DNA of 64,000 nt from Lineus longissimus. Taxonomy: Eukaryota > Nemertea > Pilidiophora > Heteronemertea > Lineidae. Location of the stretch: positions 20,278,501 through 20,342,500 of the forward strand of contig NC_088311.1 of the NCBI RefSeq assembly GCF_910592395.1, written 5' to 3'. A model generated the notes under the pieces. The model was given only the letters and a program-made list of their open reading frames with translations, searched no databases and was not told the origin of the DNA. A program made the translations under genes and the position numbers. Shown here piece by piece: positions 47,755 to 58,347 of this stretch. Numbering within the stretch: position 1 is the first letter of the stretch; every line of letters starts with the position of its first letter.

Positions 47755-48762
47755 ATGTACTCCCTTCCTCAGGCAGTGAAGTTGATAAATTACAAATTAA
47801 GACGAATAGTGTCTCTTCGACCGCCAGTCGTTTTGCATAAATACGATACCTGGTTTTTCCAGAGAGAATCTGGCTGCATAATTATTTCGAACCATGCTAT
47901 GACACGTACGTCACCTCACGTTATACTAGTATATGAATTGGGTGCAAACTGTCGCCAAACCCACAGAACTGAGCTTTATAATGATTGGAAGAAAATGATA
48001 GGTGTTTATAAACATTATTTAATTATAGTTTGCAAGGACTCAGGTAATTATCTCTATCGACTTTATGACACACATAAAGGGATATTTTCAGGTAGAATTG
48101 TCATTCCAAAGTCAGATGCTTGTTTTAATAGTTTTGGGGCATCAATAGACCTTATGCAGGGAGTAAGCGCTACGGTGAACTGCAGGTTAACATTGAACAT
48201 CATGTCGACAACGGTTTATAAATTGTCGGAAGTTATGACGAAAAGGAAGGAAGTGGAGCTTAAGTTCCATCACGGCATAAGAATTTATTATCAGATGAAG
48301 GGTCTTAAAGATTCGAAACATATCATTATGATTAATATAAAAGACGGTATCGTTACTGGGGAAAAGACGACTGTGAATGAAGCATTCCTGAAGTTCGCTC
48401 TAAGGTCTTATGGTTATCGCCCAATTAAACATTCTCTGGCAATACCGCGGACAATACGCTTAAACGGTATTGACAACATATTCTGGTTATGTAGGGAAGA
48501 AAACGTGATCTTGACAGTATTTGATTATGGTCGTTATTCAGTTGGTTGCAGATTGAAATGTGTGCCCGAGGACCCATTGGTGAGACTAAGAATGAATGAA
48601 ACTTTGATTGAGGATGTGGCGGTGCATTTCCCTTTCCATGTAGGAGATGTCGCGGTTCATCGAACGGGACTAGTTTTGTGCATTATTCTAAAATCACGGA
48701 GAGGCAAAAAGATGGAAGGATATTTAGAATCAATTGAACTGTACACACCTCAACAATCGTAA
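47755..48762 (+). CDS. Gene B, 335-aa beta-rich protein (unit 4)
   Basis: Intact. Combines Q in YY(E/Q)MKG (as unit 3) with K in RPI(E/K)HS (as unit 2), the fourth possible combination of these two sites. Confidence 0.5.
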   Translation: MYSLPQAVKLINYKLRRIVSLRPPVVLHKYDTWFFQRESGCIIISNHAMTRTSPHVILVYELGANCRQTHRTELYNDWKKMIGVYKHYLIIVCKDSGNYLYRLYDTHKGIFSGRIVIPKSDACFNSFGASIDLMQGVSATVNCRLTLNIMSTTVYKLSEVMTKRKEVELKFHHGIRIYYQMKGLKDSKHIIMINIKDGIVTGEKTTVNEAFLKFALRSYGYRPIKHSLAIPRTIRLNGIDNIFWLCREENVILTVFDYGRYSVGCRLKCVPEDPLVRLRMNETLIEDVAVHFPFHVGDVAVHRTGLVLCIILKSRRGKKMEGYLESIELYTPQQS

Positions 48763-49289
48763 AGTGATGAGATTCCTACTCTAGGAAAAAAAGAAAGAGT
48801 GAAATTCGCACTTCAAGAAGAGCCACAACTTAGTGATCGCTCTTTGAGACATCAGAAGAGCGAAACTTGGATTTAGGCGAACTTCCCCCTCAGTGACGGA
48901 TTATAAAATGATAATTGCAAATGATTAACGTAAAATACTTGCAGGTGTGGTAAAATAATAAAAGCAGGACTGTAAAATATAATCGCATAATGTGAAGAAT
49001 ATCTACATGTACATCTACATGTAAGACACTATCAATAAGTTTCACGGTGATTTTGCTCTTTCAGAAGGGCGATCCCTTAGAACAGATCAGTGTGCATTCA
49101 CTCTTTCCTTTCAAAGAGTGCAAAGGACATGTACATTTGCATTCTCTTATATCGGGTCACTCGGCAAAAACTGAAACCGAACTTTAATGTTTTGTATCTC
49201 AGAGACTTATGCACAAAACAACCCGAAACCAGGAAGTATACTGGTACATGTAGGAAAGTATTGTCAAAGAGGTCAATGGAGGAGAGATA

Positions 49290-49395
49290 AGTCACAAATG
49301 GCAATTCGAGTTGAATTGGATTATTCCGAAACTAAATTAGGGAGTCACAATTGGCAAATCCGAGTTGAATTGGATAATTCCGAAACTAAATTAGG
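49290..49395 (+). repeat. 53-bp tandem duplication (unit 4)
   Basis: Two copies, with the CTAAATTAGGG variant also found in unit 2. Confidence 0.85.
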
Positions 49396-51234
49396 TCGAA
49401 CATGCTTAATGTCTGGGGAAACTTCTCATATAAAGGGTAGATCTCAACCCTGGGTGTTCCCCATTCTTCCCCCGTCTGTTTCAGTAACCTCTTTCACAGC
49501 AATAATAGCATCCAATTGTTGCAGTATCTTCTCGACGACGCTACTGGAAAGGGTCACCGCGATCAGTTGTATGACTGTTTTTAATATAGCTGCATCAATT
49601 AGAATCATGCAAGTATCAAAGGTATAGTGATAATCATGCCGACTTACTGGCAGAGAACATACACCCTGAAGTCTCCTTGAATGATGGCGATACGCACTGG
49701 AAGGCGACAGTAGATCGACATAAATAATAATTGGACCTTTTCGTCTACTTCATTGCTACAGGGTACGAAGGAACGGATGGGTGGCACTCGTGAGGCATTT
49801 CAGGTAAGGCAAAACGATTATTTCTTATAAGCAATGACAACGACTCTACTAAAGATTCGAAGAGTCCATTCAGGGATTAGACAGTGTTTTTTGAGGTGAC
49901 TTTGTAATAGCTTTCATACTCGCATTTCGGCTTGGTTTCTTGAACATTCTGTTCTAGTGTGATCCAGTATTGGGAAGCTCATGTTTTTCAACCCAAGATA
50001 TTTCACGCCTTTTTGTCTAGGCAACAGAATCCAGGACGAGTCAGCAAAGTCCTAATGACCAGTTTGTTTCAACGTAAGGTCATGGTCATCGTTAGTTATT
50101 GGTGATGGATGACAGTCTTAGGGCTGGTAATAGCAGGAATCTGCCAGGGCTGCTTCGTAGACGCTGGCCAGAATGATTGCAACCATGCATCACCTTGGTT
50201 ACGAGACATAGAACACGGAGCAAGCCACGAATTACGACCTTACTGGTTGAGTTATCCAACTTTCGTATACAGGGTGTCCCAGTAAAACCTTTCGATTTCT
50301 GTGATATTCAACAAAGCAATAGATTAGAATTAGTATATATAAGTATATACATTACCTTACTTAGGTCATATAGATGATTTTTTATCCTGATGACAAATGC
50401 AACTAAAGTCAGTGCGTGAAGTCAGGTCCAGTTTTATTTTTGGAAACATGTTACCAACCAAAACCAGTCACTTCAAGATAATTCAAATAAAACGATATGG
50501 CAATCTGGCAACAAGTTGTTTCACCCTGAAAATGCTAGCTTTCCCTGCTTTCTCCTTGTAGGACAGTGCATCTGTGTACAAGACACACAGCTCAATATTG
50601 TATGCGTACACTGTAATGTACACTTTAATGTACTCGTCACCACAGCTACCTGTGTTGACAGAACACTATCCCGAAATCCATTTGGATTGAGAGTACATGC
50701 AGTTCTCTTTCAAGGGTGCTTCAGGCGTCACTTTTTTTCTCTCGGATGGTTCCTCAGTGTCTTGGTGCATAAGGTGCAAAAGCTCAAAACGACGCTGATT
50801 GTCCGACAAGGCCAATTTATTTCTCATGTCCAGGCCATCACCTCAGTGGCCATTTCAAGTATGTGCTCGTCACTGACGGATGTTTTCGGAAGTCAGTTGT
50901 TGGTGAATTGGCGAAGAGATACTGCAATTTACTAAATATACTTTACGAAGAGCTGTGAACAAATTTAAAGGGTTTTAACATTTTCAAACAGCCTGGTGTG
51001 ATACGCCACGATAAATGTACACAAAGCGAGTAATTCGCTATGTAGAAGTGTTTTCTCCTAATTTTAGGTCATGCGTTCCAACCTCGAAACCTTTGCCGTC
51101 CATTATCGATTCTTTGAAATAAGAAATATTTTGAACGGCGATGATCTTAAGTATTGGACGTTCGCTTAGCTCAGAGTTGAAGACTCTAGAAGTACACGGC
51201 GGAAAGATCTTTGTTTCCAATCCGTCTCTATTGA

Positions 51235-51546
51235 TGTCGCTGTTATTCCCTGGCCATATACCTTATCCACTGCAAACTCATTGGTTTGTCAGTCGTCGCT
51301 CAAAAGAAGCAACCTGACTGGCTGATATCACTATTACAGATTTCTAGGAAAATTGTTGTTGAGTTGTTTGGGCGAGGCAGTCCTGTTTACCAACCAACCT
51401 CCACAAATTTCGACGGCAGGCTTCAGCAATTTTCTGCAGCTTATTACAATGCTGAAAGTTATTTAGCATATGCATATGAAGTGCCTGCATGGGTCGAGAA
51501 TGAATGTCAGGTTGGTATTTTTCATATCCGAAATGGTTATCATTAG
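51235..51546 (+). CDS. Coding-like exon with synonymous-only variation (unit 4)
   Basis: Protein from the 51286 frame is identical to the other units. It matches unit 3 at all three synonymous sites. Confidence 0.35.
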   Translation, partial: CRCYSLAIYLIHCKLIGLSVVAQKKQPDWLISLLQISRKIVVELFGRGSPVYQPTSTNFDGRLQQFSAAYYNAESYLAYAYEVPAWVENECQVGIFHIRNGYH

Positions 51547-52130
51547 TTTCCTCGCCATCCGACGAGACTCACATTGATCTCAAAACACAATTGCTAATGG
51601 CCTCATTATTGTGTTAGATTACTGTCATTTGCCACGGCTCCGGGGAGACATACCCCGGCATATATAACGAGATGTCCCTATGATACATGTATGCATCTGT
51701 AAACATGTACGCTGTACCATTAAAACACCCTACAGTTGAAATGGCTAGGCTGAGAACAACAATGTGATACACTATGGCATTGTATATAACTGCATTTCTA
51801 TTTTCCTGGACTACCAGTAATTACGAACGGCGTACCCCTTTAATGGCAACAAGTAATTTTATGCGTTTCATTGATAGGCGGATACCCGGCCCCGGATGCA
51901 ATTCACGTAGGATTATTATCATTTGTCGCCTTGCAAGTTTCAAATATCCATCAAAACTTCATATTAGCCTAAAAAAAGTCGCTCATGGATTCTACTGGAG
52001 CAGTTATCATAATTTCTAAAGTGAAATGAATCATCGCACTGATGTTGCAAAATTTGAAAAAAAACGAAGACAGAAAAAAGATAAAATAATAGCCTCACAC
52101 TTTCCAATGCGAAGTGAAAAATGGATAACT

Positions 52131-52203
52131 TGCCGAAACCCGGGATCGAACCAGGGACCTTTAGATCTTCAGTCTAACGCTCTCCCAACTGAGCTATTTC
52201 GGC
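52131..52203 (-). tRNA. tRNA-Phe (anticodon GAA), unit 4
   Basis: Identical gene body. The 5' flank on the minus strand differs by one base just outside the gene (GGCTTCCTTG against GGCTTACTTG in the other units). Confidence 0.97.
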
Positions 52204-54608
52204 TTCCTTGACATGCAATTTGATAGAAAGTACATTGTAAACGGATAGATTGATTGAATGATTTTGATGAATGACGAGGGTTGGTGTTCTTCCATTCGGC
52301 AACCTTATAGGTCTTCTTCATACAGACAGGTTTGATGGTTTGATCATGCCTCGTGTGGTCATAACTGTTCTACACGGTGGCCTGCTGCTGTCGTAGAAAC
52401 CACTTGTGCCTGAGATAAAAAATACAGTTCGCTCCACATTCGTTTCGCTTGCTACAATATGTACTTCAGCTTTAATTGCCGTTATAGAAAAAGAAAAGAG
52501 GCGAAAAAACACAGGCAATAAGGCAGCGTCGGCTGCGTTGATATTATCAACAATGTCTGTTTTTCTCGCTGATAGCAAATGCTAATTCGAGAATCGACTT
52601 CTATCAGAATATTATGCCCATCGAGATCGTACTGTCTGCTGTTTTTGACAAGTTATTCTCCCGAATTGCTTAAGTAGAGCAATTTTAACCAAATAACACT
52701 CTGCCTGTCCGCAATGATGCTCGCAAACACGTGAGATAGTCTTGCAACTGACGTAAAAGATGCCTTGATATGCATCTTATGGTTCAAGTATTTAGGAAAT
52801 ACATTAAAGTGATGAATGATGTTAAGGCTCCTCATGGTTTTATGCAGTGTGTTGATTTGACAATGCCTGGCTGGTTAGTAGGTTTTCTCGTGCCAAGGCG
52901 TGAGGAGCTCAGTGTTTCTGGCTCGAAGACAGAATTATCTATTATGACAATTCCTTTGATTTAGTTTAAAGTATCAACTCAGTACCGAAACCAGATTGAT
53001 CCGAGCTTTTATATTAACACGGTCAGTGTAGATTTGGAGCCTGGTCTGATTTGGTCTACATCGGTGGGGTGGGGTGGGGGGGGGGGGGACTTGGAGTATG
53101 CAGGCTGACCCCTCTGATTGGTAAGACCTGATATCGTATCTGAAATTTAGAATATAAACATTCAGGGTAATCGTAGGCCTCTACTTCTAGGCTGTAAGTC
53201 CATTTGATCATCGATCGTGCGGAAAGCTCTTCGCGATGCCACAATGCAGTACGAATTAGGAAGGTCTGTCGTTGCACCGAGTTGATTCATTTACGTGACA
53301 CTCGTAAATCATCTTTATACTTTTGGAGGAATCGGAGAAGTTTTCAAAAAATTTCGTCAGTACTTATTGTCATTCGTACATCTCTTTGTAAGGGTTAGTG
53401 CAATAACTGCCTAATGGTGTTGGCCGAGATTACACATGATCAGGGCGGATCATCAGACCGAGTACACTAACTTATCCCACATACATGACATCGAAACAAT
53501 GGAAACACGTTTTTACCTTGGGGATGGCGCTAATGAATTCGCTATGCCTCTACCATGCAACCGTGACGAGACCATTATCAATTAGCGGAAGCCATAGATG
53601 ATTTTTTATGTAGGTAAACATATCTAATTTATTGGGACTCTAGTGGTTGGAGTGATAAATCTGTGTATACGGTGACAGAACTAATTTCATTGGCTGGCTA
53701 CTACAGCCGGAAGTGAACTGTTCTGCCAACTGTTGATTTCCTTTCTCCAGTCTCACCGGTGATGAATTCCTGACGCAGGCACCCAAATGTCACGAGATCT
53801 CGCAGGGAGGCGCGTGGTTTAACCAGGCTGGAAGACAAACGTATCTTGAAATGGCTTCTACTGAGACATATTGGGTCGATATTGGTCCTGAATGATTTAT
53901 GAGACATCGTCAGCTAATCTGCTATTGGAGATTCGGCCGGACGGGCCGCCACTGAGTTCCGGAGTCCAATCGGGTCAATACGTCCTGAAACATTAGAATG
54001 TTGGCTTTTTGTCATGGTTCCCAGTGATGTTAGTTGAGAATACTATCACACGATCAGCCCTTCTGTTCAAAATACTTCCGTTAGCGCTATTCTGTTTAAA
54101 ATGTCGAACTAGATGTCTGAATTTAAAGGACTCAAGAAGGATATCATGTCATTTGATATATACTAAGTTGACCGCAGTCTAGTGTGCAATTAAGCCGTGT
54201 ACTAATATATAGTATCATCGGGCTGACTGGCTCTGGCATTGAGCGCTAATAAAGCGGTGGGATAGCAGTCTATGTGCATTAATTCGTAGGATTGTTAGCA
54301 GTGTCTTATGGTCAGCGCCGTCATTTAGTCTCAGACTGGTTACTGAGGGACCATTCTTGCTAGAGACCATTCGTAGTTGGACCATTCGGTAGGATTGAGA
54401 GGATACATCAACAAATTAAACGGATAGCTGGTAAATTAGGTGTTCTGAGTCGACGGGTCTGTGAGACAGTTTTAAACTTGATAAAGGAATATTTCACAAG
54501 GAGCCCCTAAGATACGGTAAGTGACTAGAAAGTAAAAAAAACTAATGAACGATCTTTGTCTTGAACTTATCTTTCGCAATGCCAATGCAACGTACACGTC
54601 ATGCTCTC

Positions 54609-54639
54609 GGGGGGGGGGGCTGGGGGGGGGGGGGGGGGG
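54609..54639 (+). repeat. Poly-G tract, G11-CT-G18 (unit 4)
   Basis: Same context as the other units, with the run lengths on either side of CT differing from unit 1. Confidence 0.8.
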
Positions 54640-54773
54640 CTCAGAACACAAACATAAGAGCTACCGCAGTCCACACGCCGACATTCAGCGCGGTTAGATC
54701 GGAGAGATACCTGTACATGTGTATGATATTATCAGTTATTTGGAAGTAAAACTATTTTTCGTGTTATACAAAA

Positions 54774-55313
54774 GGCCGGGTCTATTTGGCAAGCGGCTCG
54801 CCGAACAGGCATCTTTTTTTGCCCTGCTTGGAGAGCCGCTTGCCAAACAGCACTAAAAATCAACTCTGTTCGGCAAGCCGGGCTTGCCAAACAGGGCAAA
54901 AATACTACCCTCTTTGGCGAGCCAGAGAGGTTACAACATGTTGGCCAATCAGAGAGCAGTGACGTCATATTCGAATTTATATGCGCATATTTTAACAATG
55001 GCCGACTTCCCGCTCTCGATTCAATTTCTGTTACTAAACTCGGGTTTTGGTCAATAATCCATGAAGAAGTATGTACATGTACATGACTGTATGGATTTAC
55101 AAAAAAAGTCATAAACGTGATTTAACTGATAAGCATGTTAAATGCATTAGTGTGCATTTCTAAAGGCGTTTCACTGTAACTCCAGTGTTGCTGACCGTGT
55201 TGCCACGAATGATAATGAGCTCCTGGATGGTTGAATATGCATGAGTTCTGCTCTCCATCTAGGGCAGAAAAAAGGCGCTGTTTGGTAAGCCGGGCTTGCC
55301 AAATAGTCACTTC
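54774..55313. repeat. Unit tail with palindromes (unit 4, long form)
   Basis: Keeps the middle segment lost from units 2 and 3. Relative to unit 1 it has about 30 extra bases (AAGCATGTTAAATGC...) near 55131-55160. It ends AAATAGTCACTTC at the outer border. Confidence 0.7.
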
Positions 55314-55420
55314 CTATACAATATTATCACAAAGTGGGCCGGAGAAGCGAGCATTAACCCCTGATTTCCTGAGGATAGTTTAAGTTGCGACCATTCGATA
55401 AACCACACGAAGCGAACATG

Positions 55421-55834
55421 AGGGAGGTTAAGATCAGCTCCGACTCCGACTCCCACTCCGGGTGATTCCCTTTTTGTGAACTACGTCATCAATAAGAACG
55501 GGGTTTCACCGCGTTATGTTGTTTACTCGCACGTGAAAACGACTGGGACCTGCCTGAGTCGTAAGTATTCTCCGACTACTCCAACTTGAAAAAATCAATA
55601 TTTCTTAATAAATTATTATCATAAAATGGGTTTTAACTCTTTGTAATGGTTATGTAGAACAAGTGCATCAAGTTAGTTGGTTACGACACCTATCGATACG
55701 GAGCGGAACTGACTACCCGGCTGACGAGTCGGGTTCGGAATTTCTTAACCGCGTCATCGCGTCACGACTCCCGACTCGAGTTGGAGTCGGGAGTCGGAGT
55801 GGGAGTGGGAGTAGGAGCTGATCTTAACCTCCCT
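55421..55834. mobile_element. MITE-like element with about 38-bp inverted ends (414 bp)
   Basis: The left end AGGGAGGTTAAGATCAGCTC continues into CTCCGACTCC repeats. The right end is its complement (GGAGTGGGAGTAGGAGCTG ... TTAACCTCCCT). The interior is non-coding. It is flanked by an imperfect ~65 bp direct repeat beginning ATTAACCCCTGATTT (55353 and 55835), too long and diverged for a simple target-site duplication. No short duplication is obvious. Superfamily not assigned. Confidence 0.75.
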
Positions 55835-57810
55835 ATTAACCCCTGATTTCACCAGGATGGTTAAATTTAGACCTGGTGTAAATCACACAAACGAACTTTG
55901 GCCGTCCCCAGAATACCGTTAACCAATTAACAAATGCATGAGGAGACAAGATAACGGAATTCTCGCCCATTACAATTTTAATCGCTTTTAACACAGGGTG
56001 TCTTTGCACATTAACAGGCGTGAATTATGCGTTCGACGTGTTTGCTTTAGCATATTTCTACGAATAAATTTTCATTCTTAGAAGGGTCAAAAAAAAGAAA
56101 TGTAGTTGGACACAATGCCGTAGTGCAATTATAATACAAGCAACTTTGCTGAAACTGGGTATGTAAAGTATTTACATTTTATGCTTAAACTATGTTCTAC
56201 AGGCATGGCCAACAGTAGTGATTTGTCACGGGAAAATGTTTTAGGATTCCCTTTTTAGCACATTGATTGAAAGGGCACTTTTGTGAAGTGTATTTTTTTT
56301 CGGCCTTAAACCGATATGCAGAAAGGGCACGTGGACATCTTCATTTGGGTCGTGGGTGGATTACGACACAATTTTAAAAACAGATGCTACATGTAAGTGA
56401 GCGCTTCTGCAGAAGAAAAGGACATAACGGTGTAAAGCACATGTGAACATTATAAAGCATGTCTATGAAGTCCTGCGCTAACACCAATTGCCTGTAAAAA
56501 CAATCATGCCTCAACTTGGCCAATCTTGGGCGACCTATATCCATAAACCGTCTCCGCCAGGGCGATAGGGAAATCCTATTTAATTACATGCCTGATGTAT
56601 TGATGGCGAAATGGACACCGCCATCTCATAAAACAGCTATGTGGTGGGACACGTGGGTCGGATTGCTGCTAAATCTTAAAGTACGTACCCTATAAGGTGC
56701 AACGAAAGGATGCCAAATTTTTTGTCAAGACGATTTTTGCTCGAACATGAAAAATTGTCCCTTAGAAAGTGAAGTCTCTGAAGTGTAATTCGGAGTGTAG
56801 ACGTCAGTGGTGTCAGTAAGTAAAAAACACCAAGCTGTATGGGATACTGAGATATTGATTGAACAGTCGCTCTCTTAGTATCAAAAACTCAGTTATTTTC
56901 GACCCTCAAGTGCTGCTTTAAACACAAAACTGAGGGCGAGTTATCGAAAAGCAGCATTTAATCGTAAGTGTTCCTGCAGTTAACTGATAAGTTGGGTGAG
57001 TACTTCTTGAACGGCCTTTCTTGGCCTGTCTAATACAGCGAATGGAATATTGGTAGGAATTGTTGCCCCCTTGATCAAGAAGGGTATACAATTGTAACTC
57101 TGAGACTGCGTGCCCAGACTTGTCGGTCGTATCGGTTGTCCTTGTTTAGTGTTCGCTTGTGACCTTGTGACGCGCCACACATAAAATGATTTTTTGTTCG
57201 GCTGATGGGACGATCCCATTTGTTGTACCACGGAACATGCTATGGAGAAATGAAAACAACGCCACAAGTTCACAAGGGAACAGCCTCGGCCTATGGCGGA
57301 TACATGGATACGCAGCCTTCAAGCCTCTCTAGTGCTGACATGTGTAGCACTTAAATTGACTTCCTTCGAGAAATATTTCGCCTAATTGCAAATTCCGTTG
57401 GATGAACTCCATGATTCGATATGTTCCCCGTCAGAATGGTCACTTAGTGTTCATTAGTAGCGTTAAGTTTCCTTCCCGTGGCCTTGGTGACGGACATTTA
57501 ACTACTATACACAGTTGGAATAGGTGATGTTTTTGTCCTGTGTTTGCTTATAGTCTACTTACTGCTGTAACTAGTGCAAAAAGGTAGTACCATTCCTTTT
57601 AGGTTCGTAACTACATGTACCCTTTGCTGACATTCTTGTTATTTTGCATTTAATCTTTATAGCGAATTACTTTTTGCTCTTATCATGGAAAGCAGTTTTG
57701 AAAGTTATGCAGGTTTTTGCTCAGTTTTGATTTACAGGAGCTTGGACTTTGCTAATTGTGGCTGTCAGTACCAACAATAATCTTCATGTAAGGCGAGGAA
57801 CACGGCAAGA
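55835..57810. other. Right flank, no supported gene
   Basis: No RNA gene or element is recognised. The best coding-like stretch is a minus-strand open frame at 56980-57273 (97 codons, GTG start, stop TAA). Its residues look ordered in the C-terminal half (FLIKGATIP, AVLDRPRKAVQEVLTQLI), but no family or splice partner is evident. It could be a decayed exon. Confidence 0.4.
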
Positions 57811-57882
57811 AGCAAAGTGGCGCAGTGGAAGCGTGCTGGGCCCATAACCCAGAGGTCCGTAGATCTAAACTACTCTCTGCTA
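57811..57882 (+). tRNA. Initiator tRNA-Met-like gene, decayed (anticodon CAT)
   Basis: Matches the array tRNA-iMet on the opposite strand except at three positions: AGCAAAG in the acceptor (one A-C mismatch), ATCTAAA in the T-loop (G to T), and a lost T-stem pair (CTACT). The anticodon arm GGGCCCATAACCC is intact and A73 is present. The 5' flank (CAAGA) also resembles that of the array copies; the 3' flank does not. No T4+ run lies right after the gene. Probably a pseudogene or weak gene from a dispersed array unit. Confidence 0.75.
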
Positions 57883-57981
57883 ACCATTTTCTTGTCATTT
57901 CTCGGGACTCTTCCCGTGAATAGAGTATTCAACGCAATTTGTAGGACCACCCGTACAATAAATAGTTGTTTCAACAACAAC

Positions 57982-58134
57982 CCAGAAGTATTAAGGTAGC
58001 AGGAAGGGTTGGGCGTTTGTGGTTTCTGAGTCTGAGGGGGTTGGTGTCTGTTGACTGTGCTTTAAGAGAGACTAGGCATGGGGCCAGTCTCTCTTAAAGC
58101 ACAGTCAACAGGCATTTGGTCTCAGTATTTGGGT
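57982..58134 (+). repeat. Dispersed block, right copy piece 1
   Basis: Matches 2359-2511 of the left copy, including the hairpin (here 58048-58111, perfect arms). The match ends exactly at TATTTGGGT, the donor-like site of the other copies. Confidence 0.8.
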
Positions 58135-58272
58135 TTTGATTGCCATGACTGTACCCCTGTAAAAGTCAGAGGAGGAGAAGTTTGGAATGATGAAAGCATT
58201 GAAGAAGAAGAAATGTTATTATTGAGGAAAGCAAAATTTATTATGAGACTAGAAGGCAGTGTCCTGACTTGA
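58078..58272 (+). CDS. 64-codon ORF across a possible splice junction
   Basis: The ATG is inside the dispersed block. The first 19 codons equal the block's frame (SLKAQSTGIWSQYLG). Where the other copies continue GGTAAGTACAG, this copy continues GGTTTTGATTGCC and encodes an acidic stretch (WNDESIEEEEMLLLRKAKF) before TGA. That is what a retroposed spliced transcript would look like, or a different 3' partner joined by recombination. Not recognised. Confidence 0.2.
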   Translation: MGPVSLKAQSTGIWSQYLGFDCHDCTPVKVRGGEVWNDESIEEEEMLLLRKAKFIMRLEGSVLT

Positions 58273-58347
58273 TTATTTTGAAAATGGCGGTCTGAACACA
58301 TTAAAAGGTGGAACATGGCATTTTATCGACTTTGAAGTGTTCCGCAG

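Larger units (their letters stand above)
42633..55313 (+). repeat. Array unit 4 (12,681 bp)
   Basis: Lacks the 88 bp unit-1 segment but keeps the long tail. Gene A and gene B are intact. The right end meets the outer border at CTA (55314-55316), beyond which the sequence is unrelated to the unit start. Confidence 0.95.
5240..55316 (+). repeat. Macrosatellite array: four 12.3-12.8 kb units, head to tail
   Basis: Four complete units follow one another with no spacer. Each begins CTAAATTAGGGAG and ends AAATAGTCACTTC. The left outer border reads ...GCGTAT|CTAAATTAGGG and the right outer border ...CACTTC|CTATACAATA; internal junctions read ...CACTTC|CTAAATTAGGG. By eye the copies differ by only a few substitutions per kb plus a handful of indels, and each has private variants. 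That argues against a simple assembly duplication of one sequence, though haplotype mixing cannot be excluded. Confidence 0.95.

Noticed and set aside
5240-55316. Unit as a Helitron or other rolling-circle element
   Set aside because: The 3' outer border reads CTTCCTAT rather than a CTRR end with a hairpin just before it, and no Rep/helicase coding is visible.
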